Shown piece by piece: positions 45,321 to 57,087 of a stretch of 64,000 nt of DNA. Origin of the DNA: Poa pratensis (taxonomy: Eukaryota; Streptophyta; Magnoliopsida; Poales; Poaceae). The translations under genes and the position numbers were made by a program. Each line of letters opens with the position of its first letter. The first letter of the stretch is position 1. Location: the NCBI GenBank assembly GCA_947311845.1, contig CAMZMU010000096.1, positions 12,913,043-12,977,042 of the forward strand, written 5' to 3'. A model generated the notes under the pieces. It searched no databases and had not been told where the DNA came from. It saw only the letters and a program-made list of their open reading frames with translations.

Positions 45321-45891
45321 CGGTGGGTGTCTAGAAAAGAAAACATCGACTTTACCACTTGTGTACACAATAAACTGTCAGCTCAAAAAAACAAACTGTC
45401 AGCTCAATTGGATTACATACACCTATTTCCATTAATATGTACAACATGACGAGGACTTGGTATGCAAAGAAAAATTCATGATCTTGTCTCGAGAAGATTG
45501 ATCACTCAATTAATGTATCATCATGCATATTACGTGTTTCTATATAACTATGTGTCATTTACGACTGTTTTGATTATTGGATGTCTGACTGGCATGCCTT
45601 AATTTTAATTGTAAACTTGTGCTAAAACATTTTTTTATTCGATATCATTTTGTGCTAAATTATTAGAACTAACTAGTTCATATGCAAAATAACCAGAAAT
45701 TATGAGAAATTGGTCAAACTCGGCATGCCCTTATCTTGAGAGGCGTTGGAGTTTTTCTAAGGCCAAAACCAGCTGCAGCAAGCCTGTACCGATTCAGGCA
45801 AAGAACAAATCGAGATCTTTTCCTCATTTAGAAAAATTCGCAGAATTTGGTTTTCCTAATTTTGTGCGGCCCATGCTGCCCGAATATGGTA

Positions 45892-45985
45892 CTAACTCCG
45901 ATCCTAATTAAGTGTCGGGAGAAAGACACGGAACATGCACAATTTTATAGCTCTCCCAACGACACTCTTTTAGGACCGGAGGGAG
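45892..45985. mobile_element. Different Stowaway-type MITE (in block copy B)
   Basis: It opens near CTCCGATCCTAATTAAGTGTCG and closes GACACTC..AGGACCGGAGGGAG before TA. The internal sequence is unlike the Stowaway in copy A, although both sit at the equivalent position of the duplicated block. Confidence 0.65.
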
Positions 45986-46779
45986 TACTTCATATAATCT
46001 CAGCAACTTGTCCGGGGAATCATTTTGACCCATCAACATAAAGTCTGGAAAAATGGATCTTTAATTGATTGGGATCTCGGTGGCAATAAAATACTTGTAT
46101 AATCCTGTAAGTGTACAGCTCCAATCGCGGCTCAGATCACAGTGATCACACTTCAAGAGCACACCTCTCAGGGTATATATGTACTTTTCCGTTCATCCTT
46201 TTGTCAAAACTATATTTGTGCGAAGTACTGGCAGTACGTGCTTTCCATATTCCATGCTCGTTGTGTGTCTAGAAAAGGAAACATCTCGACTCTACCCATT
46301 TGTGGCCACAAAAAAATGGTAGCTCAATTGGACGGCGGTGATCGAGTCGATCGTCACCGGTGACCTCAATTGCTCATACTAGTGCTTTAAGTTTGTTAAG
46401 CCCATAATGGCATGTCCACCGAAGAGCCTCGCCGTTGCTGTTTCTGGATAACCAATCATTGGAACTTCTTTCTCAAAGCATAAATTTGTTTAAGTGTCTA
46501 CTGAACGAGCATCAGCCGTTGGGCCCGTTGCTAGTTTCAGAGAAGAAAAGAAAAGAAAAAAAACATCAGTTGCCGCTGCAAGCAATGCTGGGCCGTTGAG
46601 TTCTGCTAGCTGGACCGGCTGTTCTGCCGCCATGTATTGTTCGAAACACTTTCGGAGTGTCACTGATAACATCGTCATGTTTCCGGTGTCTCTCAAATTT
46701 ACCAAGCTATTAAATTATCTTTCAATAAAGATTAAAGCATATTAAACGTGTGACACAATAGGTTCAATAATAGGCATGT

Positions 46780-47700
46780 CCGGAACACTTTCCGACAATA
46801 ACCAACAGCGGAGCCGTGGACGCCTATGATGAGTCCCATGTATACACAAATATTTTGAGGGAACTTTTCCGTTACTCATGTTGTTAATCTCCTTAGTTCC
46901 CGATACTAGTGATATCCCGAGGTGAGATGTCGGTACCATCGTGATTACACTCTTTAATCACTATACGTTATCCTCGTACCAACATCACTCTCACCTTTCT
47001 CATTCCGTATTCTGATATCCTCGTGATAACTTTCAGTTGTGTCTGGCCAAACGATAGGATGATATCGTAATACTGAGAGGGTCCGGAGTATATCTCTCCA
47101 TCGTCAAGAAGCAAGATCCCAATCTTGAACAATCCTAGTTCCGTGCTGAATTAGGAGAACCACCGTTATTATTATCCTTATTCAGGATGACGTTAGATCA
47201 TAGTCTAAGCACATCGGTCAAGCAATGGTCACTAGATATACTCGCGGTCTAAGGATTTATGCAAGATGATAACTCGATAAGACATTGCTATCAATAGTAA
47301 CAAATAATATCTCGGAGCAAGATCATAATATTGGGTCGGCTCAGCAATATTGTTCTGCCAACAATATACTCTTGCAGCTGCTGACTTAACTTAGTCCATG
47401 ACGATCAGAAAAGCATGATCCCCAAACAACATACAAGCTAATCTTAGAGAGTAGATTAGGAACACTTTTTTTTGTCTACTTCTATACACGTGCATATAAG
47501 TTTTCCATTCAATCTCATATTCAAGTATCAGTTCTATCATAGAGATATAAATATTAATAATGATCAGAAATAAATAATAACTTAATAACCATCAATAAAT
47601 CAGAAATAAATAATAACTTAATAACAATCAAGAAAAACATTCAAATTTTTATGATACCACAACCCCGACAAGAAATTGACCCTAATTCTTGAGGGTAGCA
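46780..47700. mobile_element. Probable LTR-retrotransposon remnant
   Basis: The sequence style (GAGAGGGTCCGGAGTATATCTCTCCATCG, AACATACAAGCTAATCTTAG) recalls common wheat repeat sequence, but no protein domain or LTR pair was identified. Family assignment is from memory and weak. Confidence 0.3.
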
Positions 47701-48941
47701 GCGTCCACGTTAAGAACACTTCATCCCTAATAAAAGCTTTCGACAGTGAAATACTACAAGTCTAAAATATATTTAATAAAAATCAAAATGTAGCAATTCA
47801 CGGGCATATGTGCTAGCCTTGTAAAGTGAAAGGGACCGGTCAGCAAGAAATCACATAGCTGGGATGTTTTTAACAAAATAAATTCACAATGTACCGTTTT
47901 CGTAGTCACAAGAAATCAATGAACACGGATTAATGGAAATTGGAGAGTCCATAGAAATGCTAGTGCAAAACGGAAGACACATTTTAAAGAGTCAGCGGAA
48001 CAATCTTCAACGTCAACCTCCCCGTCGCCATAGTCCAAGCTGTCTCGTTGCTCAATATGCTTCGTAATCAGAGTGGGAAGAATCTTCGACGTCAGCATCA
48101 CTGATGTCAGAGTGGTCTAAGTTGTCTCCTTGCCCATTAAGCTCGTCCTCGGAATCAGGCTCTTGAGCTTCATGATCAGGCCATGGCCACACGTATCTAT
48201 CAAGTTCCTTCAAAAACTGTAACATAAATGCACGCAAATACATTGTCAATAGATATATGCACACGCGGGTAGCTAACTAATGAAGAGCAAACCACCTGCT
48301 CATATGGATATATGTACACCGGTATTTGCATTAACAGAGCGTTTGATGATCGAGAGTTACCTGCGGCTGCGGGTCCATATTGCGCAATTGTATTTTTTAG
48401 AACATAGGCTCCACGAGCCCGACTTTGAACTAACAAAGCCCTCAACCAGCCAGGAAATACAACCAGCGACCGAACGAAACACAGAGCTGGACGAGCAACT
48501 TACAACGCAACATCAACAACAAGCAAAGAAAAATAAGAAAATGAAGCACAGCTCGTGGAAGATGTTGCCAACTACGATTAGGGCCAAGAACAGCGAAGCA
48601 AATGAAGCCGAAGACCAGCTGACTGCGCAATTGTATGAGAAAAGCGATGATTTCATTGTCGACGTCCTCATCCGTCTTCTCGTGACCACGAATAGGAACG
48701 ATCTCGATGAGTCCTTCCGCTTCAATTACAGGTTGTCGGATCCGAGGATGGAGTGCACCGAGTGGAATGGTGCATGCTTTGAGGCCCTCGTCGTCGGAGT
48801 CGGCAAAGGTCAGCCACTAAAGTCCATCTTTGCCCACTCTTCCTCCATGAACGCCTCCATCTCATCCCTCCGGACGTAGTAGTCCTTGTCCACCGCCACA
48901 TAGCCTTTTGTGCGGTACTCCTCCCTCCAATCGCTCTCTTC

Positions 48942-48991
48942 TTCTTCTTCTTCTTCTTCTTCTTCTTCTTCTTCTTCTTCTTCGTCTTCTT
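48942..48991. repeat. (TTC)n microsatellite encoding a poly-Glu tract
   Basis: About fifteen TTC triplets; on the minus strand they encode the Glu run of the F-box gene. The tract is the target site of the LINE insertion. Confidence 0.9.
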
Positions 48992-51900
48992 TTTTTTTGA
49001 AACGAGACAAATGCTTTGCCTTTTATATTGATATAGGAGAAGCAAACATGACACGGCCGAGACCAAAAAGAAAAAAGTCATACATGACAGGGCGTACTAG
49101 ACCAAGAAAATTAGCCCCGCGAGGATCCAAATCATCCTACTCCGTCTAATCTCTCAGAAAGACATATCGTCATATCTTTAAAACGCTACTACGCGGCGCG
49201 ATCTGAGGATCGGGAAGCAGATCAGGCGGAGACATCCAGCGCCGTCGGTGGCGGGAAATCGCTTCCCCCTGGGCCAGCAAGGCCAATCAAGGCTTCATCC
49301 GCTGCCACCATGGACGGCAAGTTCAGCCTCAAGAGGGTCCTCAACCCGTTGATTGCCGAATCAGAGAACGGAGCCTTTTTGCAGGTGTTCGCGAATTCTT
49401 TCGTAGCCTCCACCAGGGGCATATCGCCAAAGTCGAGCCCCATTTTCTTGTGGAGGACACGCTGCGCTTTGCCGACCGCTGTGAGTTGTGGCTTCGCTGC
49501 GAGCCTGCAGCTGTGACGGTCGGGGGCGGGCAGGGCCGCAGGAGCATGTGGCATTGGCGAAATAGGCGTGGGCAGCAGCGGCACAGCCGGCTGGCTAAAC
49601 AGATCCGCGACACAGCGTATCGCGATGCCTGATGAGGGAGCATCATCAGTATCGGCAGTGAGGAGGTTCCCAATCGTAGCACCCTCCGTGTCAGCGTCAA
49701 TGACGTCCGCGACGGGCTGAAACTCCGTCCTCGCCAAGTCGCCGTTGATATCAAGGCCGTCTTCGTGCGCCACCTCCTCGCCGTCCAGCAGCAACACCTG
49801 CTGATCCAACTCGGTGAGGCAAGGAAGAAGCTGCTCCATCTTCCCGTCTACATCCTCATCCTCATCATCCTCGCTAGAAAATCCCCCGTCGCACAACGCG
49901 TCGCCATTCGAGATCAACACCGGGTCATGGCCAGTCAGCAAAGGGGAGCACGCCAAAGATGGATGCGAGACATGTCGTGATAGGACCTCCCCTGTCGTAG
50001 CCGGTGACAGGAGAAAATGCACATCCCGCCCAATCGCATCGTGGTCGCCGTCCTCTCCTTGCATTAGCAGCAGCCCTGGGCCGGCCCTCTCGTTCTCCTC
50101 TGAGAGTGCCTCGTCCACGCTCACCATGTAGCATCTGTCTCTGGCCAGTACAACGCACACGTCCATCGCCGGGCGAGCCATGAGCACGTCCGCGAACAGA
50201 GGAGGGAGCACGGCGGGTTGGAGGAGGGCAGCGGCGGGAGAAGCGTAGGTCTGGCCTCACTCACGAATGGAGTCGTGGCAACAAGAGCCCACGACAGGGC
50301 CCCAGGCGTGGTTGGGGAGGAGGCCGGCCGACGAGGAGGAAGGCAATCATTGGAGGGCTTGACGGTCTTCTTGGCGAGCCGCACAGGGCAGTCCCTTTCC
50401 CGGTGGCCAGAGAGGTTGCAGGTGAGGCACCTAATTTTGTCGCGGCAGCCGGAGGAGCGGTGGTGACGAATTGGAGCGAGACAACGAGAGCAGAGCCCCT
50501 TCGTGTGCCTTTTGAATCGGAGAGTGGCCGCTTCGTCTCGCGCGGAGCGCGGAATGGGGAGGACGCGATGGGCGCGGCGCGAGGTGACCAGCTCCCAGCC
50601 CGGCTCCGGAGAGGCGCCCCTCGAGCCACCCGCCATCGTAGAGGTCGGGGCACCCGTCGCCGGAGATGGAGGGGACGGATGACGGGACACAGGACGACGG
50701 CGCGATGCAGGGGAAGACGGCTTGGCCTGAAGTCGAGGAGCAGGGATGTCGAATCGGACGGAGTGGCGAGCGCGTGGAGGTGCAGGGGCAGTGAAAAACG
50801 GCGCGGTGCGCAGAATGCCAGCCGGGGCCGCCTTAATCGCCGAGGACAGTGGTCAGCCCGCGTGGCGCCAGGCGTGCAGACCGTAGGGGATGGCGTGTCG
50901 AGGTTGAAGTCGAGGTCGAGGGAGCCCTCAACGATGCTTCGCAGGCGAGTTGATTTCGCCCCGCTGCACGCCGGCGGTGAGGAGATTGCCTTGCCGGCGG
51001 ACGTCGGCGGCGCCACCACAGCAGGCACGAGCAGGTGCAGCGGGACGGAGCCCAGCGCGGGCAGTGGCTTCCGCGGGCCACAGGAGGACGGCGATCCCGG
51101 TTGCGCCGGCCGAGCGGAGACGATGGCGAAGCCGGCCGCCGAATCAGGTCGGGGAGTCACACAGCCGAGAAGCGGCCGGAAGGTGGCCGGAGGCAGAGGG
51201 AGCCGGGCCGCGGCGCCGAACTGGTGGCAGGGGGCGCCGGCGGGTGGCCGCAGCTGGAGGGCACAGTTCCCGCAGCAGGTGGAGAGGCTAGGGCGGAGCC
51301 AAAAGATGGACGCATGGGCTCGGCCGCCCTCGGGCGCGGCGGCCGGCCAGCCTCCTGGAGCACGGGCTCGGACGTCCTCGGGCGCGGCGGACCCTCCGTG
51401 AGCACGGGCTTGGATGCCCCCGAGCGCGGCGGACAGGCGGCCTCCTAGAGCACGGGCTCGGTCGCCCTCGGGCGCGGCAAACGAGCGGCCCCAAAGAGCA
51501 CGGGCTCGGTCGCCCGCAGGCGCGGCAGACGGTCGGCGACGCCGGCGTGGTGGGGCTCACTGCTGGGGACGCTGGAGCTCGAGAGCGGCGGCCGAGTCAC
51601 GACATCAGGGCGCCACGAAGGGCGGGCGGCGGAGGAGGCGAAAACCGGCGCCGAGAGGCCGTGGCCGGCCGGCGACGGCGAAGACGACGAAGCCGGCAGC
51701 GGGGACGAGGGCGCGACGAGGACGACGGGGACGAAGCCAGGGGGAAGCCGGGCCAGCGGAAGGGGCAGCTGGGAGTGGCGCGTCGGGGCAGTGGGCCGGA
51801 CGGCGGCCGGCGCAGCGCTGGATCCAGATCGAGACGGGAAACTCGCAAAACCAAGAAAAGCTGGACGGAAAAAAGTTGGGATGTTGGCAGGCGGTGGAGG

Positions 51901-52031
51901 GGGCTGGCTGGGGTGGCAGGGGAGTCTGGCAGAGGATCTGGGGGTCGCCGGCGACCGGGGCGGCGAGCCGCGCGCGCGTCGCGAGAGTCCAGACCAACGG
52001 TCATATTTTGGTTCCTCTTCTTCGTCTTCTT
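48977..52031 (-). mobile_element. LINE with ORF1 only, inserted in the F-box gene, 15-bp TSD
   Basis: CTTCTTCGTCTTCTT occurs at 48977-48991 and 52017-52031, bracketing 48992-52016. On the minus strand the element ends at an A-run (48992-48998). It carries a gag-like ORF1 but no endonuclease or RT, so it is an internally deleted, non-autonomous LINE mobilised in trans. Because the target is a TTC microsatellite, part of the duplication could be coincidental, but the interrupted reading frame supports it. Confidence 0.8.
49222..50690 (-). pseudogene. LINE ORF1 (gag-like) with zinc knuckle, one frameshift
   Basis: First part, 50690 to about 50240: GWELVTSRRAHR, then CSRCLAPIRHHRSSGCRDKIRC and a CCHC knuckle CLTCNLSGHRERDC. 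Second part in another frame, about 50240-49222: LFADVLMARPAMDVCVVLAR, an acidic middle, and RLAAKPQLTAVGKAQRVLHK near the C-terminus. The change of frame near 50235 fits loss of one C. Zinc-knuckle ORF1 proteins bind LINE RNA in RNP particles. The upstream GC-rich frames (50.7-52.0 kb) are 5'UTR. Confidence 0.75.
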
Positions 52032-52754
52032 CTTCTTCCTCGGTTGTCTTCTGCTCTGCGTCTGCCCCTCTTTCTTAGAACTCTCGTTGTCCCTCTCGAT
52101 GTTGACCTCGGTTTGGTCAGCGATCTCGCCGTCCTCCTCGCTCTCGATCTTGCCGGCTCCACAGCACTCGAGGACCAAGTACTGCATGAGGGTGGCATAG
52201 TCCAGCTGGATCTTGCCGCGCACGCTTAGGTGCTTGTCGATCATAGCGTCAGAGGAGAGCACGACGGCCCACTTGCGGGACAGGCAGCGGCACCGGTGGA
52301 ACTCGTTGGGCGGCAGCCGCACAAAGATCTCTGCCGTCAGTGCCTCGTCGAGCAGGAGGGTAAGCTGGTTCATCGCCGTCGGTTCAGCCATGATGTCGAG
52401 TCGACCGATCAATGACGGATGGTGTATACGTACTTTATATCTCGTCTTTTATTTATCAATGAGAATCGTATTACCATGAAAAAAATTTAGAAATATATGT
52501 ATAGTACTCGAGGTTCCGTGCGCAACAGGTTGATCGATCTTATATACGTACATGACTCCAACATGATATGCACTTCGAAAAAAACCTCTATGGCGGTTAG
52601 GACTACTTGAGCCATGGGGAAAAAAACAACGTTTGATCGTCTCTCTCTGGTTCAAAGTTTTTTTTTATACAGAAAAGTTCAAAGAAAAACTGTATCTTTG
52701 CTTTTTCCCCGTGCAATTTTATTTTGTTATTATGGGTTATATCTTTGGTGGAAT

Positions 52755-52775
52755 TAACTCCACGATATAAAAAGA
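52755..52775 (+). promoter_or_regulatory. Possible TATA box of the RING-H2 gene
   Basis: GATATAAAAAGAGG about 260 bp before the ATG at 53027. Consensus and position only. Confidence 0.35.
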
Positions 52776-53026
52776 GGATTAGTATCAGGCGAGGCGTGCA
52801 GCTCAGAAAGAATGGAGTAAATTGATCGTTTGCTAATTTTCAGGGATTGTAACCGATCAAAACGGGATTGCATGCCTTAGGAACGGAGGAGCATAAAGTG
52901 ACATATATACGTCCACCGGTCCACGGGATGAGCTTCTTGCTAGGGTTCCAATGATCCAGCACGATGCAGCAAACAAATTAACGTACGTGATTACTAGCTA
53001 GTCTGCGGTTTGCACGTACTGCACCA

Positions 53027-53604
53027 ATGCGTCAACCAATACGGGACCGCTTCATCCCTCCTGCTCTACCACCGTCGTATGCACCAACACCGACACCTCC
53101 ATGGCATCCTCCGCCGCCGCCGTCGTCTTCAAATCCAGGAGTGTTCTTCTTCGTGTTCCTCGTCGTTGCCTTCGCCGTGTGCCTGCTCTTAGCCTTCGTT
53201 TCCGACAGGCACAGCGAAAACCGCCGCCGCGAAAATCGCCGTCGCGCTGAGGCAGCGGCAGCCGCCGCCCCTCCGCCGGGGGCGCTGCCGCGGCTGGAAC
53301 CTACCCGGCACTTTGAAGAGCTGCGTCGTCTCCGCCAGGCCAGGGCAGTAAACCCGGCGCGGGCCGTCTGCCGGCGTTCAGGTACAACCGGTCGGTAGGG
53401 CACAACGTGACGGGCGGAGGGGAGGAGTGCCCGGTGTGCCTCGGGGCGTTCCAGGTCGGGGAGACGGTGCGGCTGCTGCCATTGTGCCTGCACCTCTACC
53501 ACGTGGAGTGCATCGACGCGTGGCTGGACGCGCACTCCACCTGCCCGATCTGCCGCTCCGACACTCACCCGACGGTGGACGTTGCCCGGCGACCGCCTGT
53601 GTAG
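53027..53604 (+). CDS. ATL-type RING-H2 E3 ubiquitin ligase, single exon, one frameshift
   Basis: The ATG at 53027 opens a Pro-rich N-terminus (PPWHPPPPPSS), then a transmembrane helix (FFFVFLVVAFAVCLLLAFV, residues about 39-57), then a basic Arg-rich segment. After about residue 110 the frame breaks; one base inserted near 53369 continues into LPAFRYN and the RING-H2 domain CPVCLGAF..LCLHLYHVECIDAWL..CPIC (53430-53560) with the expected two central His. ATL proteins are membrane-anchored ubiquitin ligases, usually intronless and often stress-induced. The hydrophobic helix before a basic segment, a GLP-like motif and RING-H2 is the ATL order. The total of about 192 aa is in the family range. 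As written the product would lack the RING. Confidence 0.8.
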
Positions 53605-55566
53605 GCTCTTTCCCGATACTTCAGCCATAGCCGGATAGCACTGCTATAGTGATTTCTGATACTAGTTGGTGTATAAATCTCATGCATCTGTTTTACTCGG
53701 CATGAGAGCACGTCTCATCAATTTTTCTGATGTTTTATTCATCGAGATCTACATTATACACTCGTCCAATCTAGAGCCACCTATTAGGTAAGCTACCTGC
53801 TTGTGCACTCTAGGATCATCTATTGAGTCATTGAGATATTTAGACAATGTTTGTTTCAAAAAGAAAAGATATTTAGACAATGCAGAGGTAGTATATGCGC
53901 CAACAACTAAGTACTCACTATATTACAAAAGAGAGGGCCTATCAGCTTATAGTTCTTCCAATTTTTCTTTGAACTATATAAGGCGATCAATGTAGAAGTA
54001 TTGTTTATTTGTCTCTACTTTGCGCTCGTTTGATCATCCAATTTTTATGCAATGTCAATTTGTAATTCCACACTATCTACATCGCAACATCGGATCCATT
54101 TTCACATCTTGCTATGTAAAGCAATAAAACTTGCATTCAAACAAATTATTCATAGGCCAAAAGAGTCGTCATATTACATTTAAAACGATGCCTAAAAACC
54201 AATCTAATTCACATATATTTGTATAATGTTTTTAATATAGATACTTATGATGCACATTATGATTATTGTAAATTCATTCCTTATTTTGATCTCTTCAATA
54301 AGCAAAATTTTCTACTAATGATATCCATTGGGTAGCCTCATCCTCGAGTTTCTCACAAAGAGCCTCGAGAGGACATCCACTGGGTGTTGTTGACAATCAG
54401 ACTGGCGTCTGGTACCATCGTCTTCTTGAGAGTAAGTGTCATCGCGATTGTGTTCGGGAACGACTGCGAGGATGTGGTTCTTCGTGACGAAGCTCATGAT
54501 GCGAAGATGACCATCAAGTCTTGAGCTATGCTCCAGACGCTCCAGATCTGGCACAGCCCAGCTGCGATGGTGTGGCTAAGTTGCCTCAGCACGGAGAAGA
54601 CCAAGGAGCAATCCTTCGGCACGAGGTTTAAATAAATATTCGCATAGTTGAAAAATGTTTACATGAAAATAAAAAAGCTTCGTCTAAAATAAACCAAGCT
54701 TCCTCTTACTAATTTCTACATTTGTACTGTATTGAACTTTTTGCCAACATTAGTGATTCGCCAATTTTGTTATTGTGTATAATACACATATATTATTACT
54801 TATGCAAATTAAAAAGACTAGATGCACAATAATATTGTCGTATGTAGTAGACACACAAACATTGCAATTAGTAGTAATATTGCACGCGTGAAAAGACAAT
54901 CATAATGCCTAAAGGGAGGTGAATAGTCATTTAAAAACAATTAAGAATTTAATGTGAATAAATGCGGAAATATATTATTCTTTTAGTTTGCAAACACAAG
55001 TCATAAATATGTTAGACTCAACTAAGTGCACCAATAACTTAACCTAAATAAACGTACACAAAATATATAATAAGGTTAATAGAACAAGTAACCTGTGAGA
55101 GGATAAATAACTTTAAACACCAAGAATACCACAAGAAAAAGCACAAGTGAATGAACTTAAATGTAGAGATAAGTGAGGCACACAAAGACAAAGTTTATTC
55201 CCCATGTTTACCGTCTCGCAAAAACGTTAATCACCACTTGAGAGGTGCGGGTAACCATGAAGTTTCTCGGACGCCACCGGAGATTCAATTTCTTCTCCTT
55301 GAAACACCACCATGAAGTTGGAGGTTAATCTTATACGTGCTTCCCCTTTCACAACCGCTTCACAATCCCCACAGAAGAGAATCTTGGGACTCTTCTCAAT
55401 CACCACAAAGAGGTCACTGAGGCAACAGCTACTAAACTGTTTAGGAGGGACAACCCTCAAAGAGTAACACCCTCCAAGAATAACAAGCTCATGGGCACTC
55501 ACTCGCCTGAATCGACGCGAAGACCTTAAATGCACCAAATTCAAAGTAAGCACACATGAATGCTCG

Positions 55567-55610
<44 letters not shown>

Positions 55611-56653
55611 AGATCTTGCCCAAAGGAACACATCCTCTAGAAGGAATGGAGAGAGGAAACAATGGAGGAACTCAATTAAGGACTCCTAGATCTAGATCTA
55701 CAAATTCGCTTGACACAAATGGATATCTGGGACATCGGAGAGGAGAAAGTTCATACTAACGAGTAAAACAAGATTAAAAAAGCTCCAAAATTGTTGGGGA
55801 TCCGCACCTATGCTTCTACTGGTAATACCCGTGGCATAAACCCTAAGCATAGATCCTGGTGTTGCACCATAGAAAAGTTTCATTGTGTAATGGTTGCACC
55901 CGGTATGACCCAACAATATCAACTTCACCTTCATGAAGAAACCTTGCGGTCGTATCATACAAAACATTCTTTACTAACTCAATATATGAGCATGTCATAA
56001 CAATAACATACATGTCAGAACAACTCATTGAGAAAGTCTATTGAGTTACATACATCATTAGAGCTCATAGTCTTCATCTTATATGTCAACAAGCCTCTAA
56101 GATAAATCGTTGACACACATTATCAATCACCGGAAATTGTTGACGCTCAACACTAAGTGTTGCATTACTAATTTCGTAGCTTTCAACACACCTGATGCAC
56201 ATGAACAAAGAGTCAAAGATCTCATTAAGTTATCCTTAAGATTTATGTTCATAAGCTCTAGGTTTACAGATCATTATCTTATTTAGAATGATGGATAATA
56301 CATCCAAAAAATTGGCAGCATACAACTCAATTCTAAACCACAACATCATTGGACAAAGATGAAAAAAAACTTAATGAAATATGACACATGAGCGGCATTG
56401 GTCGGAAATAAAATCATGAGAGTCAGATGATACATACAAACTTGCCACTTAAGTGAAATTTGAAATGACGTTGGCAAAAAAATATAAGCATGAGCCACAT
56501 GCTTCATCATAATAGATACCTGACAGGCAAACTTGCCACTTTAGCATGTTTTGTGGTTAAAAATATTCAGAAGGGAGTAAATACACATAATAAAAGGAGT
56601 CAAAGCATTCATGTGATTTTTCAATCATTCATAATTCTAGTTCCACGTTTTCT
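53605..56653. other. Intergenic; (CT)n microsatellite at 55567-55609
   Basis: Mostly AT-rich. 54315-54640 is a more complex stretch with a minus-strand open frame, unidentified. 54.9-55.8 kb reads like dispersed grass repeat but no termini were found. A CT microsatellite of about 21 units lies at 55567-55609. Confidence 0.4.
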
Positions 56654-56913
56654 TTAGAGTATCCACAGCTAGATGCTTAAAAGCGGGCGTTGGGATCAGA
56701 ATCCTGGTCAATCGCTTGGCGTCCTAAATCCCAAGCGGCAGATGCAGAAATTGTCCGCTGGCACTGCTTCCTTTTTCTGGCTCACGGAGTAGGAACGGAC
56801 GTGTCTAGGAGCTAAATTAGTGTCTCGGTTTTAGAGCCATGCGCTCGGTTTGTTGAATTTATTTTTATTATTTAAGAGCCCCGGATAAGCGTTGTGCGTT
56901 GTGGATGCTCTTA
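56654..56913. mobile_element. Tourist-like MITE with TTA TSD
   Basis: GAGTATCCACAGC at 56657 is inverted as GTTGTGGATGCTC ending at 56910, and TTA flanks both ends (56654-56656, 56911-56913). The 254-bp length and TTA duplication fit the PIF/Harbinger-derived Tourist group. Confidence 0.75.
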
Positions 56914-57087
56914 GGAGCATGTATGGCACAATGGAACCATACAACCTCTGTGATTACGAGAAGGTGCGAGATCCCATGATATACTAGAGAGCTAAACACA
57001 CACAATGGTACATCAAGAAACAAAACAACAACCCGCTATAGACTACACAACTGACACCATTCAGATAAATTGATTATTAACAATGCA

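Larger units (their letters stand above)
44357..46290 (+). repeat. Two direct copies of a ~0.5-kb block
   Basis: Copy A (about 44357-44885, continuing 45315-45415) and copy B (about 45759-46345) share GGCCAAAACCAGCTGCAGCA, CTAATTTTGTGCGG, AAGTCTGGAAAA.TGGATCTTT, TATATATGTACTTTTCC and GTGTCTAGAAAAG in order. Each contains different mobile insertions. Confidence 0.85.
48052..52391 (-). pseudogene. F-box protein gene split by a LINE insertion
   Basis: The ATG at 52391 opens an F-box-like N-terminus (LLDEALTAEIFVRLP, then HRCRCLSRKWAVVLSSDAM) followed by an acidic, Lys-rich region. At 52031/48977 the poly-Glu coding tract is interrupted by a 3.0-kb LINE. Coding resumes as EEEESDWREEYRTKGYVAVD (48950-48900), LTFADSDDEGLKA, then VLVVFPGWLRALLVQS-like and AYVLKNTIAQYGPAAA ending at a donor near 48360. 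A last exon, about 48220-48052, encodes FLKELDRYVWPWPDHEAQ and an acidic tail. Frame breaks exist near 52094 and 48814, each fitting loss of one G/C in a run, plus another near 48450. F-box proteins are SCF ubiquitin-ligase adaptors; the C-terminal target domain here is unrecognised. Confidence 0.7.

Noticed and set aside
48280..48879. 199-aa plus-strand frame
   Set aside because: Antisense to conserved segments of the F-box gene.
50403..52200. 332-aa, 271-aa and 217-aa plus-strand frames
   Set aside because: They are antisense to the LINE ORF1 and its GC-rich 5'UTR; no domain was recognised.
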